From positions 17,570,101-17,634,100 of the forward strand of contig NC_134957.1 in the NCBI RefSeq assembly GCF_965638725.1: 64,000 nt of DNA, read 5' to 3'. Made by a program: the position numbers and the translations under genes. Positions 1 through 9,750 of the stretch are shown here, piece by piece. This DNA comes from Aptenodytes patagonicus. Taxonomy: Eukaryota > Chordata > Aves > Sphenisciformes > Spheniscidae. The notes beneath the pieces are model-generated. The model saw only the letters and a program-made list of their open reading frames with translations. It was not told the origin of the DNA and searched no databases. Each line of letters starts with the position of its first letter. Position 1 is the first letter of the stretch.

Positions 1-2990
1 CCTGTGGTATGTGAAGTCAGATGTCCCCAGGAAGAAGTCCAGGCCACTGTGTACGCCCAGCGCTGGTTACATGAGGTCATGTCACCAACCCATGAGAGGG
101 ATGGAAGTTGCTGGGCCAGACACGTAACGTAGGGACCCATCCACATGGCACGTAAATGTACCCCTGAGGCCTTCGTGAGGGCATGTGGCCCCCCCTAGCT
201 TCTCCCCCGGGATCCCCCACAGCCGGGGCTCAGGGCTAGCCCCAGAAAGGGGTGGAAGACCCTGAAACGTGGCCGGCGGCAGCGTGCTGTGCACCGGAGC
301 CTGGGTTTACTGTGTGCTGACGCGGGCTGGCTGAGGAGCGGACAGGCAGGGGGTTTCAGAGGCACTGAGCACTGCAGCGCTTGGTGCAGCTGGCTACCAG
401 CCTTCGGTTGTACTGAGGCAGCTCTCATGATAAGGCCACTCACGTCTGCACCCGAGGGTCTGTCTTGGCAAAATCGTGACTAAAACATCTACCTCTCAGG
501 AGCACTCTGCACCTCTGTTACTTAATATTGTAAAGTCATTTGAAGTATTTTTATACACAGGTCATACAATGCACATATATACAGTACGTAACAGCATCTA
601 CAACTACTAATGTCAATAAAAAGTATCACTGGACTTTAAATTCAGTTATATGAGGCTTTATATAATGGGATTGACAGGAAAAATACTCTCTGAAAATTCC
701 TCGAGGCACTAATGGTGGAAATCAGTATTTTAGAGTCCTTCAGAAGCAGTGGTGGTTTGTTTGAAATTCCACAGTGGAATAGTATTTCTGTCCCTAAAAG
801 TAGTCTTAGCTAGGATAACTGTTGAATTTTGATTTTACTGAAGGGCCTAAGGGGAAATTCACTGTCCTGTTTATCAAATTTTATTTATTTTAATGTAAAA
901 TACATTTTTTCATGACAGAGAACACTTCTTTGTCTCTCAGATTTGTCAAGTCTTTAAAAGAATTTTCTGTTCCCGCAAACTGTATTTTTAAAAAAGAAGA
1001 GAGCTCTTCAAATTGCTTAACTGAAAACTTGTTACTGAATTGCGGGTTTTTTTTTTTGTCTTCTCACAAAAGCCTACACATAACTTCTTTAAATTTGTAC
1101 TTCGTATTTTCAGAGCCTCCATCCCAGTTTTTTTTGATCACTCCTATGCATCAAAATAAAAGTTGCTATTGTCTCTTACCTATTTTTTCAGTTCCAAGAA
1201 CACCACGTTTAGTTCTATGTTCTAGATGTTTCTCGTCAATATCTTAGATAAAATGGTTCTTTTAATTTGTCACTATATAAGTTTTATGTGAGTCAAATCA
1301 CCAAACACTTTCTAGGCTTATCTAAAAATAAAAGAGGAGGACCCCCCCCCCCCCCAAACGAAGAGGTGCATGCTAGACAAAAAAAAATTCACATTGAAAT
1401 TCTGCATTCAGGTGCAGGAGGACTGAGTGGCAGCTTCAGTAAAATTTTGTAAGCTGGTCAGAGCATTAGCTCTGCCCTGACCATGGCAAGGTGACAGTGG
1501 GGTTCAGATTTTTATATCCGATATAAGAAGTTGCCATAGAGAGAAGCTTCTGCAAAAAGGTAAAAGTCAAGGAGATGGTGCAACTCTCACAGCTAGACCA
1601 GCATCTTTTAAATTAGCCAGCATTTCTGTGCCCAAGGGTAAGCAGTTCAAGCCTGATTTTTGAGAACTGATGATGCTTCAGGAGCAGGGCTCCTTCCAAA
1701 TCAGTGCTCATCTTTAGCTGTAAATTTTCCCGTTAGTTATTTAGAAATGAGATAGGCAATGAGAAGAAAACTCCTTAAAGCTGAAAGATGAAAGGCTAAG
1801 AAATGGTTTAATTTGGATCATCAGACATTTTTGGAGGAGAAAAAAGAACACTGGATTATACGTTAAAAATTAAAATGATTATAATGTTATTTTCATTTAA
1901 GATAACCTCCTATGTAAAAATTACTAATAACCTGTATCAAAGGAGAAAACATAATTGAAGGGTTATCTGAGGAAGAAAAGCCTACCTTTTCCCCTGATTA
2001 TTCTTTTCTATTATTTATTCTTCTTCACTCAACTCTCTGGAAAAACCTATAAATAAACAGAAACCGGCTTTGTAACATTTCAGATCTGAAGGCTCACTTC
2101 AAAAAGGCACTTCGGCTACTAGCTGTACAAATACAGAGAACATGGCAGGTGATTTTCTTGCTAGAAGGGCTCATAAAACTAGGCAGGACCATTTAGTTGC
2201 TGATAGATGCAGTGAGGGATTGCAGTCGTTTGTGCCAGTGACTGTAGCCTGTTAATGTTTTTGGTCAAACTTGATAGAAGGACATTTGTTCCTGGCAAAG
2301 TTTTTGAATCTTAAGAAAAATCAAGAAACCCCGTGGTTCAAGTCTACAAAATCCATAGGAAAAAAAAAAGGAACAGATCAGTAACTGAAGATGAAAAACA
2401 TCTTTTATGATCTTGGTGCTCTTTGAGCATTCATGAACAGTGACAGTTTCCAAGAGACCGCATTGTGGGTATGTCACTTTGATGACCACATGTCGAATGT
2501 GCCAAGAGCTGCATTTTGTCAAAGGACTTACGTCTGTACAGCTCCTAGCGGAGTCTAACACGTGCCACTGTGGTGCAAAGAATACAAAAATGATCCTGCA
2601 GTGCGAGCACGGGTGTTTAGGCTTAGGTTACGGGAGGTTTCCTCGCTGTTGCGCGGAGGTGCCAGCTGCCTCAGCGGTTGGCACAGCAGCGCCAGCCTGG
2701 TCTCTACCCCCGGGAAGGAAATGAGCCGCCGCGGGAAATAACCTGCTGCCATCACCTCTCCGCAGCCTTATCCAACACGGTCAGACGTAAGGCAGGTGTT
2801 GGGGGGCTTACTGTGGGCTGCGCCTGGGGCAAGAACAGGGTAGTTGGGAGCCCGGCAGGAATTGTCAAGGCCGAAGCGAAGCCCGTGTGCTCGGCCCTCG
2901 GTTGCCCAAGGCCTCCGGCGGAGCAGGGCCGGCGACTGGCAAGGTGCCGAGCTCCCTCCCGGCAGTGGCCAACACATGAGGCCCTGGGGC
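1..2990. other. Intergenic region upstream of ZBTB33, no gene recognised
   Basis: The first 480 bases are GC-rich; the rest is mostly AT-rich. No reading frame here resembles a protein I know, and I see no convincing exon with splice sites. A plus-strand AATAAA at 615-620, inside UTR-like AT-rich sequence, could end a transcript entering from the left edge, but nothing else supports that. A run of 14 C lies at 1342-1355. In mammals the genes left of ZBTB33 include NKAP, AKAP14 and NDUFA1; I found none of them here. Confidence 0.5.
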
Positions 2991-3375
2991 CTGTAACCGG
3001 CCTTCGGTGCAGCTGAAGGCGCCGACACGAAGGGGCGGGGGAGCGGTGACCCGGACGCCGCCTGGGGCTCCTGGGAGCCGCCAAGCACCTCAGCCCGCTA
3101 CGCCGCTACCGCGGCCGAGGCGCTCCCGGCGCCACGGGAGCGGGGGGGAGGTCGGTAGGAGGCCGGGCCGGGGGAGCCCACGGCAGGCACGGGCACAGCA
3201 CGCCCTGGGCGGCCCAGCCCGAGGCCCCCCGCTTGAGGCGCCTGGAGAACCGCCCCGCCCCGCCCCCCGGCCCCGAGCGCGCCCGAAGGGTCCCGAGGCC
3301 GTTCGGCTCGGGAAGCCGAAGGGTGACGAGCGCGCTCGGGCGGAGCGCGGCGGCCCGCAGGGGAGGGCAGCGCGG

Positions 3376-3395
3376 TGCAGCGCCCCCTGGCGGCC
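3376..3395 (-). promoter_or_regulatory. CTCF-like binding site
   Basis: The bases TGCAGCGCCCCCTGGCGGCC closely follow the reverse orientation of the known CTCF core (GCGCCCCCT followed by GG and a GC-rich flank). The site is inside the ZBTB33 CpG island, just before the GC-box tandem. This is a match by eye; occupancy is inference. Confidence 0.45.
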
Positions 3396-3399
3396 GCGC

Positions 3400-3439
3400 A
3401 GCGGGGGCGGTGCCCGCCCAGCGGGGGCGGTGCCCGAGC
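3400..3439 (+). repeat. Two-copy 20-bp tandem carrying GC boxes
   Basis: A 20-bp unit beginning AGCGGGGGCGGTGCCCG occurs twice head to tail (3400-3419 and 3420-3439), differing only near the end of the unit. Each copy contains an Sp/KLF-type GC box (GGGGGCGG). The tandem lies about 75 bp upstream of the inferred first-exon donor, so it is placed to act in the core promoter. Confidence 0.7.
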
Positions 3440-3511
3440 CCGAGCGGCGGCGGCGGCGGCCGGTGCCTGTCGTGCGGGGAAGGGTGGTGGGTGCTGGCGG
3501 CCGGAGCGCAG
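3440..3511 (+). other. ZBTB33: ZBTB33 5' non-coding exon (start uncertain)
   Basis: The donor CGCAG|GTAACG puts the exon end at 3511. The coding exon has its own acceptor at 4731-4732, so a non-coding first exon must lie upstream, and this is the best donor in the CpG island. The transcription start cannot be read from the sequence; the left limit given is a guess. Confidence 0.4.
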
Positions 3512-4732
3512 GTAACGCGGGCCCTCGCCTTCCTCCGTCGCGCCGCGGGCTGCCTTCCCCCTCCCGCCGCCGGTGGGGGCCGGCTCCGCTCGCCTCGCCT
3601 CGAGCAGGAAGCGGCGGCGGGCACGGCCTGGCCGCGCGGAGGCGGCGGAGGGGCCGCCCGTCAGCTCCGGCTGCCGCCGCCGGGCCGCTCCCCGGGCCCG
3701 CCGCCTGTCAGCGCCGCCGCCGCTCTGTCTCGCTGAGGCGGGGCCGCCCGCGAAGCACCTCCCGCGACGGTGCCCTCCCCGCGGCGTCGTCTCTCGCTCG
3801 AAACGCTCGTTTTCATGGTAAACTTCGCCGGGGGCCGCGGGGGGAGCCGAGCGGTCGGCCTGGGAGGAGGGCGGGTTGTGCTAAGACGTTCCGCGGCCGT
3901 CATCGGCGCGGCGGAGCGGGGAGGCTGGCGCTCGGCGGCTGGGGGTCTCGGCCTCTTCATCTCATCCTGCCCTTCCAGGCGCACGGAAGTAAAGTTTTAC
4001 GAGTAAAATTAAGGGCTTACAGCTTCTCACTCGCTGTTCGTGTATTTTGATGTTGTTTTTTTGCATCTTGTTGGGGGGCATCGAATCGGAAGTGCCGATA
4101 GATGGATTAGTTTGACTTTGCAGATCTTTTTTGTTACCGTGCTGCCTCAGTATCTCGGTTTCAAACACCAAGCAACCTTGCAAATATATGAGGAGGAATT
4201 AAAAAAAAAAAAAAAGTTTCTTTTTCTGGGCAAGGCAGTGAAGTATCAGTAGCATTTTCATTAATCTCAGTTGACTGGTGATACACAGCTGCACAGGTTT
4301 TGTTGTCTGGCCCATAAATAACCTGGATGTTATCGGGCTTCCTCATAACAATTTACAGAATATTTTCACAATTAAAAAGAAATCTCTAATAATGTTTGAA
4401 GCCTTTTGAGGGACCTGAATCTTGCCTCTTCTTGGTTTTCAAATTTACCTTATTTGCTGTTGGATCAGATAAGCAGTTGTTTCTCTGTTCCTCACCTGGT
4501 AAGAAGAGAGGATATATTCAGAATTGCGCATGCCTTGTGTAGAAGGTGAACGGACAAATAACAATAAGAAACAAGTTTGCGGAGTGCTATAGCATATAAA
4601 CTTATGAATAGTATTCTCAGATTTGATTTTTCAAAAGAAGGAATAAACAGTAAATGTGAGAACTTTGTCATGCAGTTAAAACCATAAATCTGTACTTTTA
4701 CTAATTTGATGCCTTTTACTTTCTCTTTGTAG
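3512..4732 (+). other. ZBTB33: ZBTB33 intron 1
   Basis: Inferred intron from the GTAACG donor to the acceptor TTTCTCTTTGTAG just before the start codon. The first part is still CpG island; the rest is AT-rich. Nothing else recognised inside it. Confidence 0.5.
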
Positions 4733-4734
4733 GA

Positions 4735-6774
4735 ATGGAGGGGAAAAAATTGATTTCTGCAACAGACACACAGTATTCTAATGTGCTCCTTCAGTCTTTG
4801 AATGAACAACGTGGCCACGGACTTTTTTGTGATGTTACCGTCATCGTGGAGGACCGGAAATTTCGAGCTCACAGAAACATCCTCTCGGCCTCAAGCACAT
4901 ATTTTCACCAGCTTTTCTCAGTCGCTGGGCAAGTGGTTGAACTGAGCTTTGTAAGAGCAGAAATTTTTGCAGAAATTCTTAACTATATTTATAGTTCCAA
5001 AATAATCAGCATTCGATCCGATTTACTTGACGAACTGATTAAATCAGGGCAGCAGCTGGGTGTTAAATTCATAGCTGATCTGGGCGTACCTCCATCTGAA
5101 GGAAAAAACATGCCAAGCGAGGTCAAAGACGGTGCTTCAAAAACTTCAACTTCTAGTCCAGGTCAAAAGGATGCTGAAACACAAGTACCTGTAATAAGGC
5201 CAGAGAGTCAAGAGGTAACGGATGGGATGCCGGTTATAACACAGTCATTCTCCTTACATGGCATAGAATACGAGCCTACAAAAATTACAGTGAGTGATTC
5301 AGATGATGAGGATGATGATGTAATTTTTTGCTCCGAGATTGTTCCTCCAAAAGAATGTACTAAAGATATAAATGCTGCAACCCAGAACCAGCCTTGCCCA
5401 AGTCCAGCTGGAGTTTCTGACCAAAAATCATGTGGCCGTGGTGGCTCTCCCCATTTGACGAGCACCACAGCAGCTCAAAAACTCACTTCATCTGCTAGTC
5501 AGCTAAGCCCAAACCAAACACAATCAAGTGCCAAATCACTTGTCTCTGCAACACCGCAGCATTTGACTCCTAATATCATTGTGCTAAATAAGCCTCTACT
5601 TAACTCGTCGCTCGGTGCCAGCTCCTCGCATCAAACACATGTGACTCCTACAATTAATTTACTTGAGGAGAACCAGCAGCCATCTAATAATGGCTCCTTA
5701 ACTGAAGTGGAAACAACTGCTGTTGATGATGAAGAGGTTGTTGAAGATGATGTCGATATCATTAGCTCCTCTAGTCCTGGTTCAGTCAGCAGCAGCTCTT
5801 TGGTTCAGCAGCCCTCTATACCCAAGGCAGCAACCACTGAAGGATCAGGTGTACAGAAAAAACAGGTTGTTACATTTTCACAAGAGCCATTTTCTAAACC
5901 TGGAGAATTTAAAATAAAAATCTCAGATGTCCTTACTGGAAACAACAAGGAATTCAGTTCAGGTATAGCATCAAAGCATGTGGCAGAAGGGCAGAAAATC
6001 ATAACATTAGATACAGCAACTGAAATAGAGGGGCTATCCACAGGCTGTAAGGTTTATGCAAATATCGGTGAGGATACGTACGACGTAGTCATTCCTGTAA
6101 AGGGTGATTCTGAGGAAGGCGAAGCCAAGCTTGATGAAACTCCTAAAACATCTGCTGGTGATTCTCCAAACAGAAAACGCATGAAAGTAAAGCATGATGA
6201 CCATTACGAGCTCATAGTGGATGGAAGAGTCTACTACATTTGTATTGTGTGTAAGAGATCATATGCGTGTCTGACGAGTTTACGGAGACATTTTAATGTT
6301 CATTCCTGGGAGAAGAAGTATCCGTGTCGATATTGCGACAAAGTTTTTCCTCTTGCAGAATACCGTACAAAGCATGAAATTCACCACACCGGTGAGCGAA
6401 GGTACCAGTGCTTGACGTGTGGCAAATCTTTCATCAACTACCAAATTACAGCCTCCCACATAAGATCAGTTCATAGCCAAGACCCTTCTGGAGATACCAA
6501 GCTTTATCGATTGCATCCTTGTAGGTCTTTGCAGATCAGACAGTATGCGTACATTACTGATCACTCAAGCAGTATACCAGTAATAAACGAGGGTGGAATT
6601 GTTTATCGTGTTGGCACAGGGAAGGAGGGCACTGAAGGAACAACATCTAACCCTCCAGCCAAACAAATTACCTGGGATGACATTTTCATTCCACAGGGAA
6701 ATGAAGCAATTTTTAAACAAAATCCATCAGAGGGAAGTACTGAATTTGAGTTTGTAATACCGGAATCTTACTGA
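4735..6774 (+). CDS. ZBTB33: Transcriptional regulator Kaiso (ZBTB33)
   Basis: Kaiso is a nuclear BTB/POZ zinc-finger protein that binds methylated CpG pairs and the TCCTGCNA motif, partners p120-catenin and recruits the NCoR corepressor. The 679-residue frame is one uninterrupted exon, close to the mammalian length (about 672). Residues 1-115 form the BTB domain (start MEGKKLISATD, core HGLFCDVTVIVEDRKFRAH). Acidic clusters lie near 187-195 and 331-341. A basic nuclear localisation signal (RKRMKVK) is at about 480-486. Three C2H2 fingers follow: first cysteine pairs C503, C531/C534 and C559/C562. The start is chosen because a strong acceptor (TCTTTGTAG) ends two bases before this ATG and the N-terminus matches the family. 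No truncation or frameshift. Family identity is essentially certain; functions are from the mammalian and frog orthologues. Confidence 0.98.
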   Translation: MEGKKLISATDTQYSNVLLQSLNEQRGHGLFCDVTVIVEDRKFRAHRNILSASSTYFHQLFSVAGQVVELSFVRAEIFAEILNYIYSSKIISIRSDLLDELIKSGQQLGVKFIADLGVPPSEGKNMPSEVKDGASKTSTSSPGQKDAETQVPVIRPESQEVTDGMPVITQSFSLHGIEYEPTKITVSDSDDEDDDVIFCSEIVPPKECTKDINAATQNQPCPSPAGVSDQKSCGRGGSPHLTSTTAAQKLTSSASQLSPNQTQSSAKSLVSATPQHLTPNIIVLNKPLLNSSLGASSSHQTHVTPTINLLEENQQPSNNGSLTEVETTAVDDEEVVEDDVDIISSSSPGSVSSSSLVQQPSIPKAATTEGSGVQKKQVVTFSQEPFSKPGEFKIKISDVLTGNNKEFSSGIASKHVAEGQKIITLDTATEIEGLSTGCKVYANIGEDTYDVVIPVKGDSEEGEAKLDETPKTSAGDSPNRKRMKVKHDDHYELIVDGRVYYICIVCKRSYACLTSLRRHFNVHSWEKKYPCRYCDKVFPLAEYRTKHEIHHTGERRYQCLTCGKSFINYQITASHIRSVHSQDPSGDTKLYRLHPCRSLQIRQYAYITDHSSSIPVINEGGIVYRVGTGKEGTEGTTSNPPAKQITWDDIFIPQGNEAIFKQNPSEGSTEFEFVIPESY

Positions 6775-7657
6775 AACGCATTAAATGCTGGAAAAAGGAT
6801 TCAGTGCAGAAATACTGCAGCTGTTTTAAATGAGCTGTTAAAATCACTGTAAATCAAATGTTAAAGTGAAAACAAGTTAACTTGTTCTACCAAGTCATCA
6901 AATGGTAGCACTTGGATGGATCATTAGTAGCTGCAAGTGATTTGTGGAAGCAATTAATCTGAAAGTTTACTTGAATAGAGAATAAGTTATTTCCAAGGAG
7001 CTGGCAGTGTTTTCTGGTATGTTAATTTTGATCGAAATGTGGGGATTTGTAGCTTGAAAAGGTACAATTTCTTCTAAAGAGCTAGAAATCTTTCCTCTAA
7101 AGTAATTGAGGTATTTCCTGTACTCATGCTTACTCTGTAAACCCTTTATTTCATGTTAGCACTTTAATGCTGAATTGTGTTTAGACGTTAATCAAGAAAA
7201 CAGATTTTTTCATCATAGTCTCTTGAATATGGAACTATTTTAAAAAAAAAATCCCACAACTCATATTTATTTGCGAACAATGCATTACTGCAAGGGTGCA
7301 AAATAACTGATCCAGTACTTCGAAGTAGTGTATTTTTGAACTAGCATCTTAGTTCTGCTTTTATAAGCACTGTGAATCATCTGTCTTCATGCAAATAGTC
7401 TTGCCAACAAGAGAGACTCAGTTAGGGCTAACCTGAACAAACTTTATTTATACTTGGCAGTACGGTGAGCAGAGTATTCAGTGTCTGGACCAGTATATTT
7501 TACTCTTTTTGCAACGGGGGGGGAAAAAACCCCAAAACCACAAAGCTCAATAGTGAAGAAGCTTAGAATACTGAGGAAGGAGATAATTTTGCCTTTTCAA
7601 AGCTTGAGGAATGTTAGGCTTTCTTACTACTGGAAAAGATGCCAGTAGTTAGTTTGG

Positions 7658-7663
7658 AATAAA
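7658..7663 (+). terminator. ZBTB33: Candidate proximal poly(A) signal of ZBTB33
   Basis: AATAAA followed within 30 bases by GTGCTGTTCCTTTTTTTG, a suitable GU/U-rich downstream element. It would give a 3' UTR of about 0.9 kb. Confidence 0.4.
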
Positions 7664-9724
7664 GTGCTGTTCCTTTTTTTGCTCTTCAAGAAGAAGGGTT
7701 TCAGTCTCGTATCTTAAAAAAAGTAGTACTTATGATAAAAGTAATACTTTTTTTTTTTTAGCTGAAGGCTTTGAAATTTACTTCTCAAAACTATGAAATA
7801 ATCTAAGTGCTGTATCGGTTTAGCACTGAGACTGCTGAGGATCTTGTATGCCTATTTGGCTAGATCTTTAAGTGAAACAGGGATTTGGATTTCCCCTCTC
7901 CCCTTTATAGGGTGTGGAAGCACGAGGACTAAACCAACACTCAAAAAATACCCTCTATCCACCATAATCCAAAGTATCGTTTCTCTGCAGTTGTCTAGTT
8001 GTCATCTGTTTTCAGTTTTGCGTTTATTATATTGTCCTTTTTTTCTCCTTACAATTGGTACATGTTTCGGCACTTAGAAGATAAATTAGATGTCCAGCTT
8101 GAACAGGAAACAGTAGATCTGAGAAAAACAAAGAGCTGTTTACTGGAGTCATAGTTTAGCATTTCAGATGTAGTCACTTGTTGAATTTTTGTAAATGGTA
8201 ATATGAAAACTGCTCAAGTTCTAGAGATGACTGAGAAAGATCGTCGTGCATAGTACTACTTAGTTACCGTAACCTTTCACTGCTTGAATTACGGTTCAAG
8301 GTTTTTCTTTTCTCTTTCATGTTTTAAGTAAACATCTTGATCCTAAGACCTTCAAGGTAAGGGTTTTAGACATACAGTACTCTAGACAGAATGACATTTC
8401 AATGCTAAATTGTTCAAATACAACTTGAGCTATAAAAAAAGGGTACCAGAAATCTGTATGAGTAACGATGGGAGAAAGAGGAGGATTTGTTTACCTTACG
8501 CATGTAATGCTCAGCACTTCTGTTTTGTAGGCCAAGAACACGATACACATGGTTATTTTCAGATCAGATTGCCGACCCCTTTGAATATAATGGGGTATGC
8601 TTTCCAGTGTTACCGGTTGGATGTTAGAATCCGAGATGGCGTTTCAGCAGTCAAACATCATTCTCACGAGACATAAGTATTGATTGCCTGTATTAGCACG
8701 GGTGGCTCTGGCGTAGCTGGCTGCCTGCTATATTGAGACTTCCCGAACTTTTTGACAAGAAGAATACAATGTTATTTTTGTTATTGACATGATACATCTG
8801 GAATTAAGCATACATTGCAAAGTGTACATTCAGTAATGATTAAACGTAATGGCTATCAATATTTGCTGCTGATATATTTAAAACCTTAAATTAAACTGTG
8901 CCTACTAAAGGTCTCTTTTTGGAGGAAAACTGGAAAATTAGGGCTTTGTAACTATTTTTGCTAGAAGACTCTTGCTTGCATGTGTCTCAGGGTCTTCAGT
9001 TTTCCTTGGAAGTGATTTTTGATATCCAAAGTCCAGAGGTCATGTAAAGCATTTTTTAATTTCACTTCCAGTATTTATTGGTTTGGAAACATGTTTAAAT
9101 CCATTCTTTTAAAACTTTTTATGGGGCCATGAGGTTTTATATTTAGATTTCTGGCTATTGCACTTATATTTGGGTTTTTGTTTGTTTTTGTAAACACTTA
9201 GCTTCCAGTTTAACTTAATGAAAAACCTTATGTAAATATTAAAAAGATTGGCTTTGGGGTAATGGACGAAAAAGATTGAATCTGAAAAAGCATTTATATA
9301 AAAATTTCAACAGAGTATGGTAGCAAACCTCACAGTCATTTATATGCATATAAAAACATTAACGGATCTGCTGCAAAATATGGTAACGGTGGCTGCATCC
9401 TCACTGTATGGTTTCTTTGGGGATTCATACCATAGCATTCCAGTATGTGAATTAAACAAATATTGAAATTACAATTGCTTATTTATTTTGTACTGTTAAG
9501 GCATGCAGCTTATAGTCGTCAGCTTCTGCATCTTTTTATATACATTGAACGCTGGGTTCTGCAGCTATTGCCTAGGAACTGTTCCATGTGAAACATTTAT
9601 CACTTTGCCAGATCTGTAATGTATATAGCTGTACAGTCTTTCCTTAACATACTTTTTAAAGTTGTGTTCTACTTTTCATTAATCAATACTTGATATTAGT
9701 TCTTAGAGCTTTCTATGGCAAAAA

Positions 9725-9730
9725 AATAAA
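9725..9730 (+). terminator. ZBTB33: Candidate distal poly(A) signal of ZBTB33
   Basis: AATAAA in an A-rich context, followed by TTTAATTCT and a T-rich element. It is the last good plus-strand signal before the sequence loses its UTR-like character. Confidence 0.55.
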
Positions 9731-9750
9731 AAAAGTTTAATTCTAAAGAA

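Larger units (their letters stand above)
2990..3850 (+). promoter_or_regulatory. ZBTB33: CpG island, ZBTB33 promoter
   Basis: Very GC-rich, CpG-dense sequence with several GC boxes (GGGGCGGG near 3030, GGGGGCGG at 3402 and 3422) and no clear TATA box. It lies directly upstream of a good splice donor (CAG|GTAACG, intron starting at 3512) and about 1.2 kb before the ZBTB33 coding exon, as expected for a housekeeping CpG-island promoter. The long open frames on both strands here come from the scarcity of AT-rich stop codons and are not genes. Confidence 0.75.
6775..9750 (+). other. ZBTB33: ZBTB33 3' UTR
   Basis: AT-rich sequence without plausible coding frames runs from the ZBTB33 stop to an AATAAA at 9725-9730. 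A roughly 3-kb 3' UTR is typical for this gene. An earlier AATAAA at 7658-7663 followed by a T-rich stretch could give a shorter transcript. The end point is inferred from the signal, not from transcript data. Confidence 0.65.

Noticed and set aside
2265-2755. Possible small gene just upstream of the ZBTB33 island
   Set aside because: Overlapping frames on both strands, with no conserved motif and no splice or poly(A) logic.
3007-4050. 347-codon open frame on the plus strand, with others on both strands, in the ZBTB33 CpG island
   Set aside because: Arginine-, proline- and alanine-rich low-complexity translations typical of CpG islands, present in several frames at once, with no family resemblance.
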